This document shows positions 37,367 through 47,237 of a stretch of 56,937 bases of DNA, in pieces. Every line of letters begins with the position of its first letter. Position 1 is the stretch's first letter. Under the pieces are notes generated by a model. The model did not search any database and had not been told where the DNA came from. It saw only the letters and a list, made by a program, of their open reading frames with translations. This DNA comes from Candidatus Cryptobacteroides merdigallinarum (lineage in GTDB: Bacteria; Bacteroidota; Bacteroidia; Bacteroidales; UBA932): the NCBI GenBank assembly GCA_017694655.1, contig JADIMQ010000128.1, forward strand, positions 1-56,937, read 5' to 3'. Both the position numbers and the translations under genes were made by a program.

Positions 37367-40300
37367 ATGAAAAGACGTGTTTTTTCTGCCGCAGCGGCTG
37401 TCATTCTGGGGATTTTCTCTTTTACCTCCGCCGCTGCAGCACCCGGGGCCCCCGCAGGGACCTATGATGTGGTGATAGTCGGGGGTACCCCTGGCGGAAT
37501 CATGGCCGCCATTTCGGCTGCGCGCGAAGGGAAGGACTGCCTTGTCCTGGAGAGGTCCGGACATATAGGCGGGCTCCCGTCGAACGGGCTCGGGGCTACA
37601 GATATCGCTACAAGGGGAGCCACTACAGGGCTGTTTGCCGAGTTCATCGAACTGAACAGGCAACATTACATCTCCGAATACGGGCCTGACTCCGAGCAGG
37701 TGAAGAAATGCAGCGGAGGCTATCATTTCGAGCCCGGCGTGGCCGAACGGAATTTCTGGAAGATGATTTCGGAGGCCGGTCCCGGCAAGATAGACATCCT
37801 TACCATGCGCCAGTTCGACTCCTCTGCCGGCAATCTGGAGATGGACGGGGACAGGATAACCGCAGTTAAGATTCTGGACCGGGAGAACGGGGACACCGAA
37901 GTATATCGCGGAAAGATATTCATAGACGCCACCTACGAGGGCGATCTCGGGGCCGCTGCCGGAGTTCCTTTCCGCCTGGGGAGGGAGTCCGCCTCGGAGT
38001 TTTCGGAGCCTTGCGCCGGGAAGGTCTACCGCTGGTGGAAGCACGGGCCGGACGAGGCCGGTTCCACATACGAGGGGGACGACGCTATCCAGGCCTACAA
38101 CTACAGGGTGTGCCTCACTACCGACAAGGACAATTATGTCCCTATTCCGAAACCGGAGAACTACGACCGGAACGAATATGTCTCACTCATTGAGGATGTG
38201 TACACCGGACGGAACACCGATGTCCGTTTCAAGAAAGTCACTCCGGAACAGATGGAGGCCAACCGCCAGAGAATCCTTGCCGGCGGACGGACTGCTATAC
38301 CCGGGGACCCGTGGGGGATGTGGAAGGTGACGAACATGGTGCATCTGCCGAATGCCAAGACCGATGCCAACAACCAGCACCTCGCCCTCATCTCCACCGA
38401 CCTTCCGGAAGAGAATTGGCCGTGGCCTACGGCTGACTGGGAGTGGCGGGACAAGTTCGCACAGAGGCTCAGGGACTATACTCTCGGCCTTTTCTGGTTC
38501 GCCCAGCACGACGAGGCTCTTCCTCCACAGTTCAGGGAAGCCTGCCTGCAGTACGGGCTGGCAGCCGACGAGTACACCGACAACGGCAATTTCCCGCGTC
38601 AGGTCTATGTCCGCGAGGGGCGCCGTCTTGAAGGCACATATTTCTTTACCGCCAATGATGTCCTGCCGGTTTCCGAGGGCTCCCGTCCTCCGGTGAATCC
38701 CGCCTCGGTGACCGCCAGCCATTACGCCCTCGACTCTCATGCTGTTCACAAGCGAGAGGAAGGACGGGTGCATTTAGACGGCTTTTTCAGTTATCCGTCG
38801 GCCGTCTACACCGTCCCTTACGGGGTTATGGTGCCGAAAAAGGTGGACAATCTGCTCTTTCCCGTGCCTGTGTCCGGGAGCCATGTCGGCTTCTCGACCA
38901 TGAGGATGGAGCCTTGCTGGATGGCTCTCGGAGAGGCTGCCGGTGTGGCTGCTTCATTGGCTATAGATGGCGGCTGCGACGTCAGGAGCATACCCGTAGG
39001 CGATATGCAGAGGATTCTGCTCGAGAACGGGGCCACCCTGATATATTTCAAGGACTTGAAACCGTCGGACCCTGATTTTGAACAGGTGCAGATTCTGGCC
39101 CTGAAAGGCTATTTTCCGGACTGGAACGCTTCTCTGGACAAGCCTCTGGACGAGGAGACTGCCGGGCTCTGGAGCCGGCTTTCAGGAAAGAAGATACCGG
39201 CCGACGGCGGCACCCGCAGGCAGTGGCTCCGTGCCCTTGAAGGCAATGATATCCATGACACTGTCCCTGATTGGGCATGGACTGGATTCAGACGTCCTGA
39301 GGGTGTCAACCCGGTAATATCTCCTGATACCACGACCCGTTTCTTCTGCCCGGTCCAGAAGAAATCCGTGCCGTGGGAAGGGAACGACACGTTCAACCCA
39401 GGGGCTGCAGTGTACAAGGGGGACATCGTTGTCCTGTACAGGGCGGAAGACAATTTCGGCGAAGGCATAGGAAAGAGGACCTCCCGTCTGGGCTATGCCG
39501 TGTCGGGGGACGGCCTGCATTTCAAACGCTCGAAGAAGCCTGTGTTTTACCCTGACAATGATGCCCAGAAGATTCACGAGTGGCCGGGAGGATGCGAAGA
39601 CCCCCGTATCGCGGTGACGGAGGACGGCCTGTACGTGATGTTCTATACCCAGTGGAACCGGAAGACCGCCCGTCTGTCCGTGGCCACGTCGAGGAATCTG
39701 AAAAAATGGGAGAAGCACGGTCCGGCTTTCGAGGAGGCCTATGGCGGCCGGTTCTATGACATGTTCTGCAAGTCGGCTTCCATCATAACCCGCATAAAGG
39801 ACGGGAAGCAAGTGATAGCGAAGATTGACGGGAAATACTGGATGTACTGGGGCGAGAGGTTCGTGAATGTCGCCACTTCGGAGAATCTGGTGGACTGGAC
39901 CCCGATGCTGGATGAAAAGGGTGACCTGCTGAAGATTGTCCGTCCCCGCAAGGGCCATTTCGACAGCGACCTGACCGAGTGCGGACCTCCTGCGGTGATT
40001 ACCGACAATGGGATTCTTCTTATGTACAACGGCAAGAACAGCGGCGGTCCCGGCCGTGACAGGAGATACACGGCTAATTCCTACTGCGCCGGACAGCTGC
40101 TTTTCGACAAGGATGACCCGACCCGGCTTATCGGGCGTCTCGACGAGCCGTTCTTCGTCCCGGAAGCCTCTTTCGAGAAGAGCGGACAGTATCCTGCCGG
40201 TACGGTTTTCATAGAAGGACTCGTGTATCATGAAGGAAACTGGTTCCTGTACTACGGGTGTGCGGATTCCAGGGTCTCGGTTGCGGTGATGCCAGGGACA

Positions 40301-41077
40301 GAAGCTTCCGGCATGGCTTCTGCCGGAGGTTCCGGCATTGGGCCGGATGAGCCCGGCGGGGCCGAGGCTTTCAGAGGAAAGAACCTCGCGGTCTTCGGGA
40401 ACAGCATCACGGCAGCCAGGAACAGCTGGGCGTTCAGGGTCAGGGATTCCCTCGGTTTCGGGGGTTTCTACAACGGCTCTGTCGGGAGTTCCGTGTGGGG
40501 CAAGCGTGAAAGGCCGGACGGCATCACACAGGATTTCGGCACTCCCGGTTTCGCCGGCATCGGCAACAGCAGCCATCCTTCCCTCCAGGCCAGGTACAAC
40601 AACTGCGCTGTGGTCCATGTCCAGAAATTCCTATCTTCGGACTTCGACCCCGATGTCATCATCCTGTCCTACGGGACCAACGACATGCTTTCAGAGAAGA
40701 ATGAGCCGGCTCTCAGGGAGGCTCTTGCCAGGCGGAAACTTTCCACGGATGAAGCCTACGGTCTGGTCGGCGGGATGGTCTGGTGTCTTGACACTTTGAC
40801 GACGAGGTTCCCCGATGCCCGGATAGTCGTCCTGCTGCCTGTCCAGGCCGATGACTCGCTGGAAAAGTACAGGGACAGGAACAAGGACAATCTGAAAAAG
40901 ATGCGGACGATGAAGAAAATCTGCCGTGCTTTCGACGTGGAGTATTTCGACTGCTATCACGGCAGCGGGATAGATGCATCCAATGTCTCGGCCACGCTTC
41001 TGGACGGGCTGCATCCCAACGCCGCCGGGCAGCAGCTCCATGCCGCCTTCGTCATCGGCGAACTTCAGACGGAATGA
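37367..41077 (+). CDS. Secreted three-domain fusion: FAD-dependent oxidoreductase + GH130-like domain + SGNH/GDSL hydrolase
   Basis: FAD_oxidored: YDVVIVGGTPGGIMAAISAAREGKDCLVLERSGHIGGLPSNGLG...FIDATYEGDLGAAAGVPFRLGRES. GH130-like: FNPGAAVYKGDIVVLYRAED, GGCEDPRIAVTEDGLYVMFYTQ, GPPAVITDNGILLMYNGKN, AGQLLFDKDDPTRLIGRLDEP. SGNH: LAVFGNSITA, YGTNDML, DGLHPNAAGQQLHAAFV. Confidence 0.88.
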   Translation: MKRRVFSAAAAVILGIFSFTSAAAAPGAPAGTYDVVIVGGTPGGIMAAISAAREGKDCLVLERSGHIGGLPSNGLGATDIATRGATTGLFAEFIELNRQHYISEYGPDSEQVKKCSGGYHFEPGVAERNFWKMISEAGPGKIDILTMRQFDSSAGNLEMDGDRITAVKILDRENGDTEVYRGKIFIDATYEGDLGAAAGVPFRLGRESASEFSEPCAGKVYRWWKHGPDEAGSTYEGDDAIQAYNYRVCLTTDKDNYVPIPKPENYDRNEYVSLIEDVYTGRNTDVRFKKVTPEQMEANRQRILAGGRTAIPGDPWGMWKVTNMVHLPNAKTDANNQHLALISTDLPEENWPWPTADWEWRDKFAQRLRDYTLGLFWFAQHDEALPPQFREACLQYGLAADEYTDNGNFPRQVYVREGRRLEGTYFFTANDVLPVSEGSRPPVNPASVTASHYALDSHAVHKREEGRVHLDGFFSYPSAVYTVPYGVMVPKKVDNLLFPVPVSGSHVGFSTMRMEPCWMALGEAAGVAASLAIDGGCDVRSIPVGDMQRILLENGATLIYFKDLKPSDPDFEQVQILALKGYFPDWNASLDKPLDEETAGLWSRLSGKKIPADGGTRRQWLRALEGNDIHDTVPDWAWTGFRRPEGVNPVISPDTTTRFFCPVQKKSVPWEGNDTFNPGAAVYKGDIVVLYRAEDNFGEGIGKRTSRLGYAVSGDGLHFKRSKKPVFYPDNDAQKIHEWPGGCEDPRIAVTEDGLYVMFYTQWNRKTARLSVATSRNLKKWEKHGPAFEEAYGGRFYDMFCKSASIITRIKDGKQVIAKIDGKYWMYWGERFVNVATSENLVDWTPMLDEKGDLLKIVRPRKGHFDSDLTECGPPAVITDNGILLMYNGKNSGGPGRDRRYTANSYCAGQLLFDKDDPTRLIGRLDEPFFVPEASFEKSGQYPAGTVFIEGLVYHEGNWFLYYGCADSRVSVAVMPGTEASGMASAGGSGIGPDEPGGAEAFRGKNLAVFGNSITAARNSWAFRVRDSLGFGGFYNGSVGSSVWGKRERPDGITQDFGTPGFAGIGNSSHPSLQARYNNCAVVHVQKFLSSDFDPDVIILSYGTNDMLSEKNEPALREALARRKLSTDEAYGLVGGMVWCLDTLTTRFPDARIVVLLPVQADDSLEKYRDRNKDNLKKMRTMKKICRAFDVEYFDCYHGSGIDASNVSATLLDGLHPNAAGQQLHAAFVIGELQTE

Positions 41078-44000
41078 ATACCGGGAAATAGAGCAACAGG
41101 GCTACCAGAGAAAAAACCATTCCTGCTATGGTCCCCACAGCGAAAGGGAACCAGAACACCTCTTTCGGGCCGTCGAACAGGAACGGCACCAGCCCGAGGA
41201 CTGTGGATATTATTGTCAGCATTATGGCGGTTATCTTGTGGTTGAACGCCCGGACATACTTCCTGATGACCGGGCGCCGGCTCTTGTCATTCATGTACGC
41301 GTTGGCAAGATATATCCCGGCGTTGACCACGATGCCGCTGAGCATTACCAATGCAGCGAATCCTCCCTGGTCGAAAATGAAATCCGTGAGACCGAACACA
41401 AGGAATACCCCGATGAACGAGACCGGAATCAAAAAAATGATTATGAACGGCAGCCGCAACGATTCGAAAGTCATGCTGCACATTGTATAGATTACGGCCA
41501 TGACTAAAAGGATGAGTCCCGCGTATTTCATTCTTCCATTCCCGTTCCCCCACCAGGATCCTGGGGCTTCCGCCTTATAGCCGACAGGAAGGATTTCGTC
41601 ATTGAAGTGCTTTACCGTCTCACCGACAAATGATCTGGACAGTTCGTAAGATCCGATGAAATCGAAGCCTGCCGATATTTCGTAGGACTGGTTTTTCTTG
41701 ACGACAGACCTTCCGGTACGCTTTTTTTCGATACTGCCGATTCCCGACAGCTTTACTGATGTGCTGTCGACAGCTGTCGGTGCATTAAGCACATGCCACA
41801 GGTCGAAACTCTCCATCTGCGAAGAACGCAATACTACAGGCGTCACTCCGTCCTGGGTCATGATATCCGGCAAGGACGTGTCGTAGAGGGTAGAGTACAG
41901 TTTCCGGTAATAATTGTACGGACTGACACCGGCAGCGGCCATCCTTCCGAAATCATAGCTCATGTTGAATTCTGTCGCGGCTACGGTGAAGCGGTCCGAC
42001 AGTATCTCAGGAGAAGAAACCCTGCGGTTGGCCGCGAGATAATTCATGAGGCTGTCAGCATAGCCCGTCAGGTCGTCGTAGTTGTACCCTGAAAGGGTGA
42101 TCCGGTGAGTCTTGAAGTCCGATATCACATTGTTGTTGAAATAGCTGTCGTTGATTCCCGCAACTCTCCATGTCGCACCTCCGAGGTTCCCCGCCATGGA
42201 TATGACTTTCGATTTAAGCTCATCCGGAAATGTAGTTTCCTCATATTCCGGCCTGACGGTTATTTCTATCGATGCGTCATCGTAAGATTGGATTTGAGTG
42301 ACAAATGTCTCTATTTCATCGAAAAGGCTGAGGTAGTTTTCCATGCTTTTCACCACCTCGTTGAGCTGCGCTACGGAGCAGCCTTCAGGCATTCCGGCAT
42401 GCACATACAGGACGTCCCGTCCCGGCTCCTGGTAGAAGTTACCCCTGTCAAGAGCCTTGTCGAACAGCGCTAACGAGGTCCCGGCCACCTTGTCTATGAT
42501 GTCCCTGTTGTCAGCGTATGGACCTTTGGATATGACTGCATTGTATATTTTCTGGAATATATTCTGCTCTTCAGGAGGAATATCCCCGGCAACTTTGTCC
42601 GGCAGCAGGAAAAGAGGAATGCCGAAAGCCGCGACAAATGCAGTGATGTACACTGCCCTGTGTTTCCTGCCCCATTTTATAAAGGCTCCGTAGGTGTGAC
42701 TCCATGCGACAATGCGCCTCCTGCGCCTGAATGACCTGGTGGCAGAAGGCTTTCTGACTGGAAATTTGTCTATGAGCGAAGGAACGAACAGGTATGCTGT
42801 CAGCAGGGCGACAGACAGGTTGATCATTATGACTTTGGCGAAGTCCTCGAGATTTGCCCTCTCTCTTTCCGGAAGCAGGATTATCATGCAGAGCGCACCT
42901 ATTGTCGTTGCCGTGGCCCCGAGAAGGGCAGGAAAGACCTTCCTGTCCCTATAGTACGAATAATGGTCCGCCATGACGATTGTCGAGTCTATGATGATGC
43001 CGAGCGAAACCGTGATTCCTGCCAGGGTGTAGATGTGGACAGGAAGGCTGAAAATATTGTAGAATACTATCGAAATGAGGATATTTACAGCAAGTGTGGA
43101 AGCGATGACGAAAAGATACCTCCAGGACCGGCTCACGGCATATACGAAAACAAGGAGAATCAGAAGGCACAGGCCTGTCCGCAGATATATCTTGTCAAGT
43201 TCGGATGAAATGTATTCCGAGGAGTCATAGTCCAATGTCGCGGAGATTTCTTTTGGGAAAGAACGCTGGAGTTCTGACATACAATCTTTTACCGCTGCTA
43301 TTGTCTTGAGAAAACTGGTGCCGTAGGATGTCTCCACGGAGAGCATGACCGTATTCAGCCCGTTCAGCCTGTAATATGACGAAGGACGGGACTCCTTGTA
43401 TCTCCAGATTGCAATATCCCTCAGGTGGATGATACGGCCATGGCTGTTCATTATAGGGATATCCCCTATGTCGTCCGACCTGCGGCATTCCAGCCTCAGG
43501 CTGACGGTCCCGTTCCCTGACCTGACCATACCGAGAACCTCCGATGAGAACCACGAGGTGAAAGCCGCATAGATACGGTCTCCCGTAATGCCGGCAGCCT
43601 TTGCCGCGTCCGTGTCGAAGACTATTTCGAGTTCATAGGGCGAGGCACCCCAGAAAGAAACCCGTTCTACTCCATCCACCGAGGAGAGCGGGATGACCAT
43701 GGCTGCATCGGCATATTTTTCTATCTGTTCTGACGGAAGTGGACTTTTGAGAATATAAGTCAGTGCCTTCCTGCTTCTGCTCCCATGGATATCCACAGAT
43801 ATGGCCGGGTATGATACTCCGTCGGGAAGGGAGCGGTAGATGTTTCTGATGCAGGAGGCTACTTCTAATCTTGCTGCCGCCATGTCGGTATTTTTCCGGA
43901 ACTGCAGGGTAATGCTGCCGGTGCCTTTTCCGGATATGGAAGAGACGGACGATATGTCGTCCAGTCCTGACAGAACACCCTCTATCTTCGAGGTCACTTC

Positions 44001-44168
44001 TGCCTCCATGACCCTTTCCGAGGCGTCTTTCCAGGTGTATGAAATATTTATCGACCGCCCTTGCACGGACGGGGCGTACTGGACATTAAGCATCGGGATT
44101 GACACTATGCCCAGCAGCGCCGCTACCGCCATGAGCAGCAGGACAGTGAATGCCGGCATCCTTTTCAT
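41052..44168 (-). CDS. Efflux RND transporter permease subunit (second of a pair)
   Basis: RND organisation with hydrophobic TM blocks; VSLGIIIDSTIVMADHYS, LSGIVVNAGIYLANAYM. Confidence 0.88.
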   Translation of the reverse strand: MKRMPAFTVLLLMAVAALLGIVSIPMLNVQYAPSVQGRSINISYTWKDASERVMEAEVTSKIEGVLSGLDDISSVSSISGKGTGSITLQFRKNTDMAAARLEVASCIRNIYRSLPDGVSYPAISVDIHGSRSRKALTYILKSPLPSEQIEKYADAAMVIPLSSVDGVERVSFWGASPYELEIVFDTDAAKAAGITGDRIYAAFTSWFSSEVLGMVRSGNGTVSLRLECRRSDDIGDIPIMNSHGRIIHLRDIAIWRYKESRPSSYYRLNGLNTVMLSVETSYGTSFLKTIAAVKDCMSELQRSFPKEISATLDYDSSEYISSELDKIYLRTGLCLLILLVFVYAVSRSWRYLFVIASTLAVNILISIVFYNIFSLPVHIYTLAGITVSLGIIIDSTIVMADHYSYYRDRKVFPALLGATATTIGALCMIILLPERERANLEDFAKVIMINLSVALLTAYLFVPSLIDKFPVRKPSATRSFRRRRRIVAWSHTYGAFIKWGRKHRAVYITAFVAAFGIPLFLLPDKVAGDIPPEEQNIFQKIYNAVISKGPYADNRDIIDKVAGTSLALFDKALDRGNFYQEPGRDVLYVHAGMPEGCSVAQLNEVVKSMENYLSLFDEIETFVTQIQSYDDASIEITVRPEYEETTFPDELKSKVISMAGNLGGATWRVAGINDSYFNNNVISDFKTHRITLSGYNYDDLTGYADSLMNYLAANRRVSSPEILSDRFTVAATEFNMSYDFGRMAAAGVSPYNYYRKLYSTLYDTSLPDIMTQDGVTPVVLRSSQMESFDLWHVLNAPTAVDSTSVKLSGIGSIEKKRTGRSVVKKNQSYEISAGFDFIGSYELSRSFVGETVKHFNDEILPVGYKAEAPGSWWGNGNGRMKYAGLILLVMAVIYTMCSMTFESLRLPFIIIFLIPVSFIGVFLVFGLTDFIFDQGGFAALVMLSGIVVNAGIYLANAYMNDKSRRPVIRKYVRAFNHKITAIMLTIISTVLGLVPFLFDGPKEVFWFPFAVGTIAGMVFSLVALLLYFPVFIPSEVRR

Positions 44169-47100
44169 TCGGATACCTCCTTTCTCCGGTATATTTCATA
44201 GTAGAGCGCCGGCACGAAAAACAGACTGACGACTGTTCCTGTAATCATTCCGGCTATTATAACCAAAGACATCGGATACTGCAGGTCGTCGCCCATGCTT
44301 CCACGCGCCAGGAACGGACATACGGACAGTATGGTGGTAAGGGAAGTCATGACTATGGCCTTGAGCCTGCGCTGTCCGGCTTCCATTATCGCCCTGAGAA
44401 GCGGCTTCCCGGCCTTGCGCAGCTTGTTTATGGTGTCTATCTTGAGGATGGAATCGTTGATGACGATGCCGCATATCACCACCAGTCCGATCAGGGACAT
44501 CAGGTTTACCGATACTCCGGATATCCACAGCACGGCAAGGGCCCCGAAAATGTCTATCACGATTTCAGACATTATTATCAGGGGCTGCAGCAGGGATTCG
44601 AACTGGGATGCAAGAATAAGATACAGGAGAGCCAGGGCAATGAGGAGGACGACTGTCATTTCTCCGGTCATTTTCCTGTTTGAAAACCATGCTCCTCCGA
44701 AAGCGACATCGAAATTGCCGTCATCATGAACGACGGACTGCACCCCGTCCATAAGTCCGGAAGGATTGTTTCCCTGATAGTGCATTTCCACCGGATAGTA
44801 GCTTCCTTCCTTTCCGGAAACGATATATTTGAGGTCGGAGCCGTATGTCTGCACGGTAATGGCATTGAGCGGGATTTCATAACCGTCCTTCTTTACGGAG
44901 GATTTCCCGACGATGCTCTCTATGTCCATGACGCCTGTCCCCAATACGACGGGCAGAGTGCTGCTGCCCTGTACTATGTCGAACAGCCCGTTTTCATTTA
45001 TCGAATTCTTCAGGACAGTCATAATATCCTGGTAGGTGACACCGTACAGAGCCATTTTTTCAGGATCAGCCACATAAACCAGGTCTTTTTTCAGCGGCAC
45101 TTCCTGGATGCCGGCATCCGGGAAGGCTGCCGCGAGTTTCCCGACAAGGGAGGTAATCTGCTCTGGCTCTATTTCCGGAGCGGCCAGTGGTCTCAGTCTC
45201 GCCACTATGTCCGCTTCCCTGGATGCAAAAACGACATCGAATATGTTCCCGGAGTTTTCGAATCCGTACAGGCTCGATGGATATGCTTTATCCAGAAAGG
45301 AGGATATGTCTTTTTTCAAGTTGCCAAGGCTTCCGGCATCACTGCATTTCATATAAAGGCTGGTCCCGGATACCGCCTGCTCTCCGCTGTGCCCGAGGAC
45401 GAACTGCTGTGTCCCGACCAGGGATGTGATGTGGTCCGCATACTTCCGTGCCGCATCCTCAATTTCCCCTGTTCTCCGCTCGTTTTCAGCGAGTGATATC
45501 TGGCTGTTCCAGTCTACTTTCAACACTGTGTCGGTATATGTAATCTCGGGCAATTTTTCTTTGGGCATCCAGACAAGGCATGCGGCAGATCCGGCTGCAG
45601 ACAGGGAAAATACGGTCCAGCCGACCCATCTGTGGCGGAAGAGCCATTTCAGTCCGTCCTCGTACCACTTCTCCGCCCGGTCGAATGAAAATTTCTCAAG
45701 CAGTGCGCTTGGCCTGAATGCCGGCTGTCTCCTGTACCAGCACCAGTAATATACAGGTATTATGGTTACAGTCACGATATAGGATGTCATCAGCACAATC
45801 GTCACGGCCAACGCCTGGTCGTGGAACAGTGCACCTGCGGTACCGCTGAGGAAAACAAGGGGGATGAACACGGCGCAAGTGGTAAGGACAGAGCTGAACA
45901 TGGCTCCGGTCACTTCTCTGGTTCCACGCACGACCGCCTGTTTCAGATTCTCGCCTCTGAACCATCTTGCCGTGATGTTGTCCGTGAGTATAATCGTGTT
46001 GTCTACCATCATGCCGACACCTATGATAAGCCCGGACAGCGATATTATGTTGATGGTAAGTCCTGCGGCATAGAATATCAGCATCGAGAATATCAGGGCC
46101 GAAGGGATGGTGAGGGCAACCAGTGCCGGGGATTTGAAGTCTCGCATGAACAGGAAGATGATCAGGCAGGCGAGGATTATTCCGGCTATGATGTTCGACG
46201 CGAGGTTGTCGATGGAGTATTTCAGGAGTTCCGTCTGGTCCCGGGTCACGGTGAATTCCACTTGTGGGTAGTCCCGGCTGAAACGCGAGACAAGATTTCC
46301 GACGCTTTTCCTCATGTCGGCCATCCTTGCGTCGCTCTGCTTTATCACGGCCATGGTCACGGCATCCTTCCCGTCGGACCTGACAAGTCCGCTGCGTTTC
46401 GCGGGATGCTCGATGACCTGTGCAATGTCCTTGACCTGAAGCAGTCTGCCGGAGACATTGATGTATATATCCTCTATGTCCTTCTTGTCTGAAGCGAATG
46501 ACTGGAACTTTACGTTGTACCGGTATTCTCCGTCCCTGATGGAAAGGCTTCCAAGGCGTATGTTGGCTTCTTCTATCAGTGATGCGAAGCTATCCTCCGG
46601 GATACCGAGACTGCGCAGGGCTTTTTCGTCCGGTATTATAAGGATTTCCGGATCGACATATCCACTCAGATCCACCATTGCCACTTCCTCAAGCTGCTCA
46701 AGCCGTTTGGAGACTACTTCCTCGGCGAAGCGGCTCATGTCGCTGAACCTGTCCGATACCGGAAAAAGGTCCCTGTCCGCATTTTCATGCAAAGGAAGAT
46801 CTTCTTTCAGGGTCATGTTTATGTAGAACACAGGAATGTCCGTTGCGTCCGACTTGAATACCTTTGGACGGTCTATGTCTTTCAGCCGGTCCATAGTCCT
46901 GTCTATTTTCTCGTTGACTTCTATGAACAGATAGTCCATATCCGACCCATGACTGAAAGAAAGTCTTATGGTGCAGCTCCCGTCCACGGATTCGCTTGTG
47001 ATATCCTCAAGGAAACTTGTCTGGATCAGTTGCTGACGCAAAGGACGGCTCACTGTCTCGTCGATTTCTCGTGCGGAAAGGTCCGGGGCTGTCACCTGCA

Positions 47101-47233
47101 CTGTTATGTATGGTATGTCCACATCCGGAATCAGGGATACAGGCAGCCTCCGGATACTGACTATACCGAGTACAGCCACTACAAGCAGAATCATGGTCAT
47201 CGTGACCGGCCTGTCCAACATTTGTTTCAGCAT
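44165..47233 (-). CDS. Efflux RND transporter permease subunit (first of a pair)
   Basis: RPVTMTMILLVVAVLGIVSIRRLPVSLIPDVDIPYITVQVTAPDLSAREIDETVSRPLRQQL; LIIGVGMMVDNTIILTDNI; GLVVICGIVINDSILKIDTIN. Confidence 0.93.
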   Translation of the reverse strand: MLKQMLDRPVTMTMILLVVAVLGIVSIRRLPVSLIPDVDIPYITVQVTAPDLSAREIDETVSRPLRQQLIQTSFLEDITSESVDGSCTIRLSFSHGSDMDYLFIEVNEKIDRTMDRLKDIDRPKVFKSDATDIPVFYINMTLKEDLPLHENADRDLFPVSDRFSDMSRFAEEVVSKRLEQLEEVAMVDLSGYVDPEILIIPDEKALRSLGIPEDSFASLIEEANIRLGSLSIRDGEYRYNVKFQSFASDKKDIEDIYINVSGRLLQVKDIAQVIEHPAKRSGLVRSDGKDAVTMAVIKQSDARMADMRKSVGNLVSRFSRDYPQVEFTVTRDQTELLKYSIDNLASNIIAGIILACLIIFLFMRDFKSPALVALTIPSALIFSMLIFYAAGLTINIISLSGLIIGVGMMVDNTIILTDNITARWFRGENLKQAVVRGTREVTGAMFSSVLTTCAVFIPLVFLSGTAGALFHDQALAVTIVLMTSYIVTVTIIPVYYWCWYRRQPAFRPSALLEKFSFDRAEKWYEDGLKWLFRHRWVGWTVFSLSAAGSAACLVWMPKEKLPEITYTDTVLKVDWNSQISLAENERRTGEIEDAARKYADHITSLVGTQQFVLGHSGEQAVSGTSLYMKCSDAGSLGNLKKDISSFLDKAYPSSLYGFENSGNIFDVVFASREADIVARLRPLAAPEIEPEQITSLVGKLAAAFPDAGIQEVPLKKDLVYVADPEKMALYGVTYQDIMTVLKNSINENGLFDIVQGSSTLPVVLGTGVMDIESIVGKSSVKKDGYEIPLNAITVQTYGSDLKYIVSGKEGSYYPVEMHYQGNNPSGLMDGVQSVVHDDGNFDVAFGGAWFSNRKMTGEMTVVLLIALALLYLILASQFESLLQPLIIMSEIVIDIFGALAVLWISGVSVNLMSLIGLVVICGIVINDSILKIDTINKLRKAGKPLLRAIMEAGQRRLKAIVMTSLTTILSVCPFLARGSMGDDLQYPMSLVIIAGMITGTVVSLFFVPALYYEIYRRKEVSE

Positions 47234-47237
47234 GGCT

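Noticed and set aside
39182-40618. 478-aa antisense ORF opposite the GH130/SGNH part of the fusion
   Set aside because: Sense strand carries conserved catalytic motifs; antisense has none.
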